DNA of 64,000 nucleotides from assembly GCF_030690345.1 (NCBI RefSeq), contig NZ_JAUYGV010000001.1:868001-932000 (forward strand), given 5' to 3'. Shown in pieces: positions 54,217-62,086 of this stretch. The position numbers were made by a program, and so were the translations under genes. A model generated the notes under the pieces. It did no database searches and was not told the origin of the DNA. It was given only the letters and a program-made list of their open reading frames with translations. The DNA comes from Rheinheimera sp. (GTDB lineage Bacteria > Pseudomonadota > Gammaproteobacteria > Enterobacterales > Alteromonadaceae). Each line of letters opens with the position of its first letter. The first letter of the stretch is position 1.

Positions 54217-54459
54217 CTACGCTAACTCCCATGGCAAATCACGTCTTCCATTTACAGGCTTGAGAATTCCATCATTTCTCAACTGTTGAGCGGCCCACCG
54301 AATATCATATTGCCAAGTATATAAAATATCGCCGGAAGCTTTGAGCTCTGATTCGTGGTTATCCCAAACGTATTTTGAAACTTCACGAGGCCAGCCACTA
54401 CCACCTCGCTTTTGAAGGCATACAACTATCCATTGTTTCATGCTTTTTCTAGTTGCCAT
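54217..54459 (-). CDS. Small winged-helix-like protein
   Basis: An 80 aa basic protein. Its pattern (WIVVCLQKRGGSGWPREVSKYVWDNHESEL ... YTWQYDIRWAAQQLRNDGILKP ... RRDLPWELA) resembles the winged-helix domain found at the N-terminus of Mrr-type and HNH restriction proteins, where the motif W...I.WA...LR..G appears. Here no nuclease domain is attached. The ATG at 54459 has GAGGGGGG upstream. It may be a DNA-binding regulator of the accessory segment. Confidence in the fold is moderate and in the function low. Confidence 0.55.
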   Translation of the reverse strand: MATRKSMKQWIVVCLQKRGGSGWPREVSKYVWDNHESELKASGDILYTWQYDIRWAAQQLRNDGILKPVNGRRDLPWELA

Positions 54460-54509
54460 CAAACCCCCCTCATTGAGTAGCTCACAACAGTTTATTCAAA
54501 AGTTATAAA

Positions 54510-54562
54510 CCCGCTAGCTCCAAAATTCAATCCAGTCTTGGCTGCTAGCTGTGTGTAAATCA
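54510..54562 (+). repeat. Imperfect direct repeat, right copy
   Basis: A 53-bp segment beginning CCCGCTAGCTC, containing ATCCAGTCTT, TGCTAGC and TGTAAATCA. It aligns gaplessly with 51640-51692 (40 of 53 identical). GCTAGC occurs twice within it, 30 bp apart, so this copy can also form a hairpin. Confidence 0.6.
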
Positions 54563-54626
54563 GTTACTTCATTTTTGGAAAATTAGCACGTTGAAACGAA
54601 TATCCATAATTTAATACGCCCCAACC

Positions 54627-55022
54627 TCAGCCCTGATACAACTCCAGCGGCAGGCCGTCGGGGTCTTGAAAGAAGGTGAAGGCTTTGTTGGTAAATTCGT
54701 CGATGCGGATTGGTTCTACTGCTACACCCTGCGCGGTTAAGTAATCGGCAAATTCTGCAACGCTATCTACCACAAACGCCAGATGGCGTAGGCCTTGCGC
54801 TTCGGGTTGGCTTGGCCTTGCTGGCGGGTTGGGAAAGCTGAATAGCTCGATTTGGTTACCGTTTGGCAGGGCTAAATCCAGCTTCCATGAATCACGCTCG
54901 CGGCGGTAATTTTCGGCAATAACCGTTAAGCCCAGCAATTGGGTGTAAAACTGCTTTGAGCGGGCGTAATCACTACAAATTATCGCCACATGATGAATGG
55001 CGCTAAGGGTTGGTCGTGGCAT
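54627..55022 (-). CDS. VOC-family protein, YaeR-like
   Basis: A 131 aa VOC fold protein: IHHVAIICSDYARSKQFYTQLLGLTVIAENYRRERDSWKLDLALPNGNQIELFSFP ... GLRHLAFVVDSVAEFADYL ... FTFFQDPDGLPLELYQ. The His/Glu metal-ligand positions (HHVAII, QIELF, RHLAF, LELYQ) are all present, so a divalent metal is probably bound. It matches E. coli YaeR, whose substrate is unknown. The ATG at 55022, with AGGG upstream, is favoured over a GTG eight codons before. Confidence 0.88.
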   Translation of the reverse strand: MPRPTLSAIHHVAIICSDYARSKQFYTQLLGLTVIAENYRRERDSWKLDLALPNGNQIELFSFPNPPARPSQPEAQGLRHLAFVVDSVAEFADYLTAQGVAVEPIRIDEFTNKAFTFFQDPDGLPLELYQG

Positions 55023-55069
55023 AAAAAAGCCCTGATATTCTGACACAGCAAGCTAAGGCCCTGAGTGTA

Positions 55070-56056
55070 TCAGAGCAGCTTTTGCAGCTCATCCTTTAAC
55101 TCTTTATCTTGTGTCGATGCCAGCAGCGGTTTTAAAATCTCTTCTGCTTTAGCCTGTTGCTGCTGCGCTATATATAACTGGCCCAAACGCAATTTGGCCC
55201 AATCGATATTATCGGCTGCCGGCTGCTGCGCAAGAAACTGCTGCAAAGCCGCAATGCCTTTATCCACAGCCAGTTTGCCTTTTACTGCCGAGCGGCCAAT
55301 TTGGTACAACGCCTGAGCTTTAGCTTCGGCGGCCTCGTCGTCGCTTGCCGGCATGGTCAGAGCCTGTTCAAACAGTACCATCGCTTTGGCATGCTCATCA
55401 GCACGTGAAAACGCAACACCGCGCTGCAGGTAGGTTTCCGGCCGCTGCGTTAGCAATTTATCTTTGGCTAAAAGTGCATTAAAGGTGGCATCGTTCTGTA
55501 AATCAGAGGCATTTAGCTCCAGCAGTGCCCCTTGTAGCGGCTCTATTTGCTTTAAGCGCGCAGCCAGTTGCAACGCTTTATCTTTATCGCCGCCGGCAAT
55601 GCCTGGTGCCTGAGCCAGAAAGCTGCCCAGCGCTATATAGCTGCGCGGGTTTTGTGGCGCCAGCTCAAGCGCGGTTTCGTAGGCGTTTTTGCAACGCTTG
55701 GCATAACCCAGCGCACTGAACATACTGGCAGAAGATGCCAGATTACAGCTTACCGTGGCATACCAGTGCTGGTAATCTGCGTTATTGCTGTCAAGCTTCA
55801 CCGCTTTTTCCAGCAAATCCTCGGCTTTATCGGCGTTGTTTATCAACGCCTCGGTTTGCCCCAGCAAAGCCAGCAACCGGGCATCTTTGGTTTTTTTAGT
55901 CACCATAGGGCTTAGCAAAGCTTGTGCTGCTTGCATATCACCGGCTTGCCATAAGGCTTTAACCTGTGTAGTGAGGGAACTGGTGTCGGCCAGCGACGCT
56001 GCACTCATTAACAGCACCGGCAGCATAAGCCCCGCAAGCAAGGTAGGTTTGAACAT
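55070..56056 (-). CDS. Secreted TPR-repeat protein
   Basis: A 328 aa periplasmic protein with signal peptide MFKPTLLAGLMLPVLLMSAASLA (the ATG at 56056 has GGAAAT upstream). The mature part is composed of tetratricopeptide-type helix pairs (WQAGDMQAAQALLSPMVTK; ALLGQTEALINNADKAEDLLEKAVKLDSNNADYQHWYATV; AYETALELAPQNPRSYIALGSFLAQAPG; RGVAFSRADEHAKAMVLFEQALTM; LRLGQLYIAQQQQAKAEEILKPLL). TPRs mediate protein contacts; the partner is unknown. Confidence 0.87.
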   Translation of the reverse strand: MFKPTLLAGLMLPVLLMSAASLADTSSLTTQVKALWQAGDMQAAQALLSPMVTKKTKDARLLALLGQTEALINNADKAEDLLEKAVKLDSNNADYQHWYATVSCNLASSASMFSALGYAKRCKNAYETALELAPQNPRSYIALGSFLAQAPGIAGGDKDKALQLAARLKQIEPLQGALLELNASDLQNDATFNALLAKDKLLTQRPETYLQRGVAFSRADEHAKAMVLFEQALTMPASDDEAAEAKAQALYQIGRSAVKGKLAVDKGIAALQQFLAQQPAADNIDWAKLRLGQLYIAQQQQAKAEEILKPLLASTQDKELKDELQKLL

Positions 56057-56151
56057 AATAATTTCCATAGTGCGCCTAAGATGATTAGCACTATAGAGTA
56101 GTGACGTGCGCTAACACCATAGGCCAGAAGTAACAAAATGTTACTCTGCAC

Positions 56152-57558
56152 CTACAGTTCAATAACATCGCCTTTGGCCGGAATTTTCGCCGCTATGCCA
56201 AGCTGTGCCAACTCCTGCTGCAGCACTGCTTGTGCCTCTGGCTCGCCATGCACCAGATAAAACTGAGGCTTACCGCCAATAGCCTGCGCCCAATCCAGCA
56301 GCTCGTTTTGGCCGGCATGGGCGGAAAAACCGCCGATGGTGTGCACTTTGGCTTTTACCACTATTTCCTGGCCAAACAGTTTTACCCGCCGCTCGCCGTC
56401 TACCAAACGTCTGCCCAAGGTACCATAGGCCTGAAAGCCAACAAAAATAAGGTGGTTAGAGCTTTTCCATAAACTGTGTTTAAAGTGATGCACAATACGG
56501 CCACCGTTACACATACCACTGCCGGCAATAATAATAGCTCCGCCGCTAACGCGGTTTATCGCCATCGACTCTTCCACGCTTTCGGTTAAGCGCAGCATCG
56601 GCAGTAAATCCTGCAGTTGCATGCCTTGTTTAAAACCAATAGCCGCTAAGTCTTTTTGGTCCAGGCAGTGCAGGTAATCGTTGTAGATATTGGTAATGCT
56701 GATAGCCATGGGGCTGTCGAGAAACACCATGCGCTGCTTTAACCGGCCCTGATGATGTAACAGCGCCAGGTAATACAGAATTTCTTGTGAGCGGCCAAGC
56801 GCAAAAGCCGGAATAAACACATTACCGCCATCTTTATTGGCTTGCTCCAGTGCTTGTGCCATTTCGTCCAGCGAATTGTCGATATTCTGGTGGTTACGGT
56901 TACCGTAGGTGCTTTCCATCAGCACGATGTCGGCCTGGCCAATGTCAGTCGGGTCGTGCATCAGCACGGTAGCAGGGTTGCCTAAATCACCGGAAAACAC
57001 CAGCTTGCGCATGGCTTTGTCGCCTTTCAACCACAACTGTATGATGGCTGAACCCAGAATATGCCCCGCATCGGCAAACTCCAGCTCCAGCCCGGGCAGC
57101 GGCGTTACGCGTTTTTTATAGGCCACTGTGTCACACAACTGCACTACGCGTTCGGCATCAGCGACAGATAACACCGGCTCTTGCAGTTTTTTACCGGCAC
57201 GCGCCGCTTTTTTGTTTTGCCATTCCAGGTCTTTTAAATACAAATGCACTGAGTCTTTCAGCAGTACCGGCAACAGCTCGGCGGTGCCGGGTGTACAAAG
57301 TATTTTGCCAGCAAAACCACGCGCCACCAGCAGCGGCAACAAGCCGCTATGGTCGATATGGGCATGGGATAAAATCACTAAATCGATGTCTTTGGGTTTA
57401 AACGCAAAACGAAACTTATGCCATTCCCGAATTTGATCGGCGCCCTGCACCATACCGCAGTCGAGTAAAATCTGTTTATTCTGTAGTTTAATAAGATAGC
57501 ACGAGCCGGTAACCTGCTGAGCAGCACCGATAAATTCCAAGGTAGCAGAAAGAGGCAT
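56152..57558 (-). CDS. Beta-CASP metallo-beta-lactamase, RNA-processing nuclease-like
   Basis: A 468 aa cytosolic protein of the CPSF-73/YsH1-like group. The metallo-beta-lactamase part has VILSHAHIDHSGLLPLLV, the zinc-binding HxHxDH motif, plus FSGDLGNPA and MESTYGNRNHQ. A beta-CASP insert (~210-370) contains FIPAFALGRSQEILYYL and GSGMCNGGRIVHHFKHSL. The C-terminal RNA-metabolising region has GGFSAHAGQNELLDWA and LVHGEPEAQAVLQQEL. Such enzymes are probably RNA endo- or exonucleases, but bacterial members of this size have uncertain targets. It lies divergent to a LOG-family gene. Confidence 0.9.
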   Translation of the reverse strand: MPLSATLEFIGAAQQVTGSCYLIKLQNKQILLDCGMVQGADQIREWHKFRFAFKPKDIDLVILSHAHIDHSGLLPLLVARGFAGKILCTPGTAELLPVLLKDSVHLYLKDLEWQNKKAARAGKKLQEPVLSVADAERVVQLCDTVAYKKRVTPLPGLELEFADAGHILGSAIIQLWLKGDKAMRKLVFSGDLGNPATVLMHDPTDIGQADIVLMESTYGNRNHQNIDNSLDEMAQALEQANKDGGNVFIPAFALGRSQEILYYLALLHHQGRLKQRMVFLDSPMAISITNIYNDYLHCLDQKDLAAIGFKQGMQLQDLLPMLRLTESVEESMAINRVSGGAIIIAGSGMCNGGRIVHHFKHSLWKSSNHLIFVGFQAYGTLGRRLVDGERRVKLFGQEIVVKAKVHTIGGFSAHAGQNELLDWAQAIGGKPQFYLVHGEPEAQAVLQQELAQLGIAAKIPAKGDVIEL

Positions 57559-57656
57559 TAAACAGTTCCTTTTCAGTGTAAGTGCAGTTGTTATAGCGCA
57601 ACACGGCCAGTTAAAGATTAGCCTGGATCAAACAAGATGTTAGTTTTGCCGCTTTT

Positions 57657-57679
57657 GTCTTAAGCTAAGACTACTTAGC
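57657..57679. promoter_or_regulatory. Overlapping inverted repeats upstream of the LOG gene
   Basis: Two perfect inverted repeats overlap: GTCTTA-AGC-TAAGAC (57657-57671) and GCTAAG-ACTA-CTTAGC (57664-57679). They lie 28-50 bases before the LOG start, in the divergent gap shared with the beta-CASP gene. They may be an operator; nothing identifies the factor. Confidence 0.35.
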
Positions 57680-57707
57680 GGGTAATAACACACTATGGGG
57701 ACACAGC

Positions 57708-58589
57708 ATGTCAGGCGACCCACATCAGTTACATGAACGCCATTTGGCGTCGGCACAACAATCTTTGGATGCCATAGCGAAATTACAGGATCACAGCTCA
57801 TACCGGCTGGCGTTTGCCGACAACGAGTTTTTAATGCAGGACGAGCTGCGCCACGTGCGGCTGCAATTAGAATACTTAAAACCTCAGCTGGTACTGGAGC
57901 AGCACAATATTACCGCTACCATAGTGGTGTTTGGCAGCGCCCGGTTTTTATCGCCGGATCAAGCAAAAACCGCAGTAGCCCTGGCAGAAAAGCAGCTGAC
58001 AGCAGCCGATACAGCACAAAACCAACAGGCACTACTGCGGGCAAAAAAGCAGTTAGATAACAGCAAATACTACACAGCGTCACAGCAGTTTTCAGCGCTG
58101 GCAACCCGCTACAGCTGTTGTAACCCCGACTGCGCCATGACCATTATCAGCGGTGGTGGGCCCGGGGTGATGGAAGCGGCCAACCGCGGTGCTATGGACG
58201 CCGGCGGTGAAAGCATAGGTTTAAATATCGTACTGCCCAGAGAGCAGCAACCCAACCCTTACATTACGCCGCGGTTTTGTTTTCAGTTTCACTACTTTGC
58301 TATTCGTAAAATGCATTTCTTACAACGCGCCCGCGCTTTGGTGGCCTTCCCGGGTGGCTTTGGTACCTTAGATGAGCTGTTTGAAACCCTAACCCTGATT
58401 CAAACCAAAAAGGCTGCGCGGGTACCGGTAATTTTGTATGACAAAGCCTTTTGGCAAAAGCTGATTAACTTTGACATGCTGGTAGAAGAAGGCGTGATCA
58501 GCGCCTCAGATCTGCAGCTGATTCAATACGCTGATACAGCGGAGCAAGCCTGGCAGCTGATACTGGATTACTATCAGTTGCAGAAATAA
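57708..58589 (+). CDS. LOG-family protein (phosphoribohydrolase-like)
   Basis: A 293 aa protein. The N-terminal ~70 residues are helical. The Rossmann-like core has TIVVFGSARF, TIISGGGPGVMEAANRGAMDAG and the family signature FPGGFGTLDELFETLTLIQTKK. PGGxGTxxE with the Arg/Glu pair forms the active site of cytokinin-activating LOG enzymes and of PpnN-type nucleotide hydrolases. A role in 5'-nucleotide cleavage is plausible. GGGGACACAGC precedes the ATG. Confidence 0.9.
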   Translation: MSGDPHQLHERHLASAQQSLDAIAKLQDHSSYRLAFADNEFLMQDELRHVRLQLEYLKPQLVLEQHNITATIVVFGSARFLSPDQAKTAVALAEKQLTAADTAQNQQALLRAKKQLDNSKYYTASQQFSALATRYSCCNPDCAMTIISGGGPGVMEAANRGAMDAGGESIGLNIVLPREQQPNPYITPRFCFQFHYFAIRKMHFLQRARALVAFPGGFGTLDELFETLTLIQTKKAARVPVILYDKAFWQKLINFDMLVEEGVISASDLQLIQYADTAEQAWQLILDYYQLQK

Positions 58590-58604
58590 CCCGCCGCAGT
58601 TGGG

Positions 58605-59738
58605 TTAACTGCGGCTGTCAGCAGCTTTTTGCAGCAGTTGTTTACTCTCTTGTAAAAACTGCCCGGCCAGGTCACCGAAAAACTGCTGGCCCTTACCAAA
58701 CTGTGCCATTAAACCGGCTTTGTCCTGCGCTTTAAGCAGTTGTAACAATGCGGTAAAGCGCTGCTGATAGCGCTCCAGCAAAGCAGCTACTTCGCCGGAT
58801 GACAACATAATATCGGCATACAGCTCGGCGTTTTGCGCAAATAAGCGCCCTACCATCGCCAGCTCCAGCCGGTAGATTGGTGAGCTTAGCTGCAACAGCT
58901 CATTAAGATCGGCGTTTTCATCGGCTAAATGCACACCATACACCAGGGAGGAAAAGTGCCGCATGGCCTGAATCAGCTGCATGGCGCTATCGTGCTCAGC
59001 CGCCTGCTTTACTGCCAATTCGGCGCCCCAGACGTTAAGCTGTTTTAGCAACCACTGGTACTGGCTTTCATCACGGCCATGACACACCACCACTACCTGT
59101 TTTACCAGGTTGGTAATATCCGGGCCAAACATCGGATGCAGCCCGACCACCGGGCCCTTATGTTGCTGCAGCATGGCATTAAGCGGCTGTTGCTTAATAC
59201 TGGTAATGTCTGCCAGTACACAGTTGGCTGCCAACACCGGTAATTTATTAATTAGCTGTACGGTCAGCGTAATGGGTACCGCCAACAACACCAGTACCGC
59301 ATTGGCACAGATCGCCTCCGCCTGCGGCCAGTCATGCTGCTCCAGTACCACAACCTCGTAGCCGGAGCGCTGGAACAGGCTGACAAAGCGGGCGCCAAGC
59401 GCGCCTGCCCCGCCGACCACAACAACCTTACCACCGCCCCTGCGGCAACACACAAAGCCACTCTCCTGGGTTTGGTAAGACTCGCGCATAATACGCCGCA
59501 GTACATCTTCGGTAAGATCGGCCGATACGCCAAGTGCCTGCGCTTGTTCACGCCTGGCGGCCAGCAGCGCTTGCTCACGCTCGGGCACATATACCGGCAA
59601 GGCAAACTGCTGCTTTATTTTACCCACCTGAGCGGTAACTTTAGCGCGCTGTGCCAGCAGCGCCACCAGTTGGCTGTCGATACTGTCTATTTGCCGGCGC
59701 AGCGGCAACAGTGCCTGTGTCGCTTGCGGGTCTGTCAT
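58605..59738 (-). CDS. tyrA: Bifunctional chorismate mutase / prephenate dehydrogenase
   Basis: Produces 4-hydroxyphenylpyruvate for Tyr synthesis. The N-terminal AroQ chorismate mutase (~10-90: LRRQIDSIDSQLVALLAQRAKVTAQVGKIK) is fused to an NAD-dependent dehydrogenase (~100-370: KVVVVGGAGALGARFVSLFQRSGYEV; VLLAVPITLT; VVGLHPMFGPDI, with the catalytic His). Length of 377 aa matches E. coli TyrA. It starts one base after the aroF stop, so the two genes form an operon. Confidence 0.97.
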   Translation of the reverse strand: MTDPQATQALLPLRRQIDSIDSQLVALLAQRAKVTAQVGKIKQQFALPVYVPEREQALLAARREQAQALGVSADLTEDVLRRIMRESYQTQESGFVCCRRGGGKVVVVGGAGALGARFVSLFQRSGYEVVVLEQHDWPQAEAICANAVLVLLAVPITLTVQLINKLPVLAANCVLADITSIKQQPLNAMLQQHKGPVVGLHPMFGPDITNLVKQVVVVCHGRDESQYQWLLKQLNVWGAELAVKQAAEHDSAMQLIQAMRHFSSLVYGVHLADENADLNELLQLSSPIYRLELAMVGRLFAQNAELYADIMLSSGEVAALLERYQQRFTALLQLLKAQDKAGLMAQFGKGQQFFGDLAGQFLQESKQLLQKAADSRS

Positions 59739-59739
59739 C

Positions 59740-60798
59740 TTAAGCTGCCACCACTGCCGGTTGCATTTGCTGATGCAGGCTGGCCAGCAGCTGTGCTGTG
59801 GTATCCCAGTCGATACAGGCGTCGGTTACCGATACGCCGTATTTTTCGGCTTTGCCGTCAATCAGCTCCTGGCGGCCGGCGTGCAAGTGGCTTTCCAGCA
59901 TAATGCCGATAATGGCGTCGTTGCCGGCCAGACGCTGCGCCAGTACATTGTGCGCCACTTCGCCCTGACGGTTATGATCTTTATTTGAGTTACCATGGCT
60001 GCAATCTACTACTATGCCACGTGGTAATTTCAGCTTATCCAGTTTAGCCAGCGCCTCGCCAATGCTCTGTTCGTCATAGTTCGGTTTAGCGCCACCGCGC
60101 AGAATAATATGGCCGTCGGGGTTGCCGGCAGTTTGCACCAAACTGACTTCACCACGCTGATTAATACCAATAAAACTGTGGCCACTTGCGGCAGATTGCA
60201 GCGCGTTCAGAGCGATATTTAAATTGCCGTCGGTGCCGTTTTTAAAGCCGACCGGCATCGACAAGCCGCTGGCCATCTCGCGATGGGTTTGCGACTCTAC
60301 CGTGCGGGCACCAATAGCTGACCAGCTGATCAGATCTGACAAATACTGCGGGCTGATAGGGTCCAACGCTTCGGTAGCAGTAGGCAGCTGCATGTCTACC
60401 ATCTTCAGCAGCAGCTCGCGGCCCCAGGTTAAACCGGTTTCCAGATCGAACGAGTCGTCCAAATGCGGATCATTAATAAAGCCTTTCCAGCCCACTGTAG
60501 TGCGCGGCTTTTCAAAATATACCCGCATCACTATGTACAGGCTGTCGGCATACTGCAATTGCAGTTGCTTTAACTTTTGCGCGTATTCAAGCGCTGCTAC
60601 AGGGTCATGAATGGAACAAGGGCCGGTAACTACCAGCAGGCGTTTATCGCGGCCGTGTACTATATCGGCAATGGTATTACGCGCCTGTTGCACAAACTGC
60701 GCGCCCTGCTCTGACAACGGCAATACTTTTTTTAACACTGCCGGTGGGCTTAACGGCTTTTCTGCCACTATGCGCAGGTCATCTACTATTTTACTCAT
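59740..60798 (-). CDS. aroF: 3-deoxy-7-phosphoheptulonate synthase (DAHP synthase, AroF type)
   Basis: First step of the shikimate pathway: PEP plus erythrose 4-phosphate. The ATG at 60798, with GGAG upstream, gives MSKIVDDLRIVAEKPLSPP. Conserved motifs are LVVTGPCSIHDPVAALEYA, VMRVYFEKPRTTVGWKGFINDP, WSAIGARTVESQTHREMASGLSMPVGFKNGTDG, GIVVDCSHGNSNKDHNRQ and IMLESHLHAGRQ, which supply PEP and metal ligands. The name aroF (Tyr-controlled isoenzyme) is chosen because it heads the aroF-tyrA operon, as in E. coli; effector specificity cannot be read with certainty. Confidence 0.94.
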   Translation of the reverse strand: MSKIVDDLRIVAEKPLSPPAVLKKVLPLSEQGAQFVQQARNTIADIVHGRDKRLLVVTGPCSIHDPVAALEYAQKLKQLQLQYADSLYIVMRVYFEKPRTTVGWKGFINDPHLDDSFDLETGLTWGRELLLKMVDMQLPTATEALDPISPQYLSDLISWSAIGARTVESQTHREMASGLSMPVGFKNGTDGNLNIALNALQSAASGHSFIGINQRGEVSLVQTAGNPDGHIILRGGAKPNYDEQSIGEALAKLDKLKLPRGIVVDCSHGNSNKDHNRQGEVAHNVLAQRLAGNDAIIGIMLESHLHAGRQELIDGKAEKYGVSVTDACIDWDTTAQLLASLHQQMQPAVVAA

Positions 60799-60871
60799 GC
60801 TAAAACTCCGGTGTGCGGTGTTGCAGGTAAGCATAGGTAAAAACGCTGAAGTTGCTAAGGCGCGCCCTTAC

Positions 60872-60882
60872 GTAAACTTTAC
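60872..60882. promoter_or_regulatory. Palindrome in the aroF leader
   Basis: GTAAACTTTAC is a perfect 11-bp palindrome, about 75 bases upstream of the aroF start and some 30-40 bases downstream of the expected transcription start. Its halves resemble TyrR-box arms (TGTAAA / TTTACA), but the spacing is one base instead of six, so a TyrR site is doubtful. Confidence 0.3.
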
Positions 60883-60917
60883 TATACAACACGTAATCAT
60901 TTAAATACGATTTGCAA

Positions 60918-60946
60918 ATAGTAAAGATCCGAAAGCGGCACGTCAA
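60918..60946 (-). promoter_or_regulatory. aroF: Candidate aroF-tyrA promoter
   Basis: On the minus strand TTGACG (60946-60941) and TACTAT (60923-60918) are spaced exactly 17 bp, a good sigma-70 fit. The start point would be near 60911, leaving a leader of about 110 bases before aroF. Confidence 0.6.
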
Positions 60947-61040
60947 CCCATTGAAAGCCAATAAAATCAAGATAGCAGCAAATAATTGCACCACAGAAAA
61001 TACGTACAGTTAAGTGTACAAAAAAGTGCAATCAGCCGGG

Positions 61041-61646
61041 TTACTGCAGTTGTTGATAAGCCTGTTGCAGTAAAATAAATTGCTGCTGCTCGCCACCGCG
61101 ATCCGGATGTAGCTGTAATGCTTTAGTGCGATAAGCTTTTTTCAGCTGTTGCGGCGTAAACGCAGCAGGTAGGTCGAGCAAGGCTAGTGCTTCGCTGTGC
61201 GCCATAGTACTTACCGGTGCAACCGGTCGTTGCAGCTGTTGCCAGAAAGCATCCAGATGCTGATCAAGTAATTGCTCTGTCATGGCATAAAAGTTCTGCC
61301 AGTTCAGATAATAGTCTTGCCGGCCGGCATCGGAGTCTGGTGGCAATGCTTGCGTTAACGGTAGTAACTGTAGTTTGGCCAGGCCAATGGCTAAATAGCC
61401 GTGACGCTGTGCCAGCCAGTGCTGCTGAATGCGGTATAACAGGTGGTACAGCACAAAGTGTTGTTGAAAGCGGGCAAGATCGGCGCTTTGCAGCGTATCG
61501 CTGCGTAGCTTTAACCCCAGCCGTGATAGCAAGTACTGCTCTTCTATCGGGCTGTGCGCCGGTGTAAACGCCAGGATCAGGCTTTCCAGCTGGCCTTGCA
61601 ACAAGTTAAGAATGGGGATAGCCAGTGGTGCTTTCGTATCGGTCAT
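61041..61646 (-). CDS. J-domain protein
   Basis: A 201 aa protein. The C-terminal ~50 residues are a J domain: EALALLDLPAAFTPQQLKKAYRTKALQLHPDRGGEQQQFILLQQAYQQL, with the essential HPD loop. The N-terminal ~140 residues (PILNLLQGQLESLILAFTPAHSPIEEQYLLSRLGL; FVLYHLLYRIQQHWLAQ) are a helical domain common to this gammaproteobacterial family. It should stimulate DnaK ATPase for an unknown client. The ATG at 61646 is inferred from conservation; its ribosome-binding site is weak, and the upstream open frame overlaps rplS. Confidence 0.85.
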   Translation of the reverse strand: MTDTKAPLAIPILNLLQGQLESLILAFTPAHSPIEEQYLLSRLGLKLRSDTLQSADLARFQQHFVLYHLLYRIQQHWLAQRHGYLAIGLAKLQLLPLTQALPPDSDAGRQDYYLNWQNFYAMTEQLLDQHLDAFWQQLQRPVAPVSTMAHSEALALLDLPAAFTPQQLKKAYRTKALQLHPDRGGEQQQFILLQQAYQQLQ

Positions 61647-61660
61647 AGGGTGCACTATGC

Positions 61661-61695
61661 CAAAAAGAAAAAAGGCCGACAAGTGTCGGCCTTTT
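61661..61695 (-). terminator. Rho-independent terminator of the rpsP-rimM-trmD-rplS operon
   Basis: A 12-bp stem AAAAGGCCGACA / TGTCGGCCTTTT with a two-base minimal loop is followed on the minus strand by a long T-rich tract. It lies just past the rplS stop codon. Confidence 0.93.
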
Positions 61696-61704
61696 AAGGG
61701 TAGC

Positions 61705-62064
61705 TTAGTTAAGCTTTTCGCGGATACGCGCTGATTTACCTGAACGATCGCGTAAGTAGTAAAGCTTAGCACGGCGAACTGCACCACGACGTTTCACGGT
61801 GATGCTGTCTACCATTGGGCTGTGCGTCTGGAATACACGCTCAACACCTTCGCCATTAGAGATTTTACGTACTGTGAATGCAGAGTGCAGACCACGGTTA
61901 CGTTTGGCGATAACTACGCCTTCAAAAGCCTGCAGACGAGTTTTATCGCCTTCAGTTACTTTTACCTGAACTACGACAGTGTCGCCCGGCGCGAACGCTG
62001 GAACGTCTTTCTTTAACTGCTCGTCTTCAAGCATTTTGATGATGTTTTGGCTAACTTTGCTCAT
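61705..62064 (-). CDS. rplS: 50S ribosomal protein L19
   Basis: A 119 aa ribosomal protein at the 30S-50S interface. Typical sequence: [60 protein letters not shown] ... [28 protein letters not shown]. It is the last gene of the four-gene operon, 22 bp after trmD. Confidence 0.98.
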   Translation of the reverse strand: MSKVSQNIIKMLEDEQLKKDVPAFAPGDTVVVQVKVTEGDKTRLQAFEGVVIAKRNRGLHSAFTVRKISNGEGVERVFQTHSPMVDSITVKRRGAVRRAKLYYLRDRSGKSARIREKLN

Positions 62065-62086
62065 AACAATCTCACTTTACCTGGAA

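Noticed and set aside
51640..54562. Integron cassette array with attC sites
   Set aside because: The two repeats lack recognisable RYYYAAC/GTTRRRY core sites in the right places, there is no integrase gene, and gene orientation is mixed.
60872..60882. TyrR box upstream of aroF
   Set aside because: The arms resemble TyrR half-sites but the spacer is one base instead of six, so it is kept only as an unassigned palindrome.
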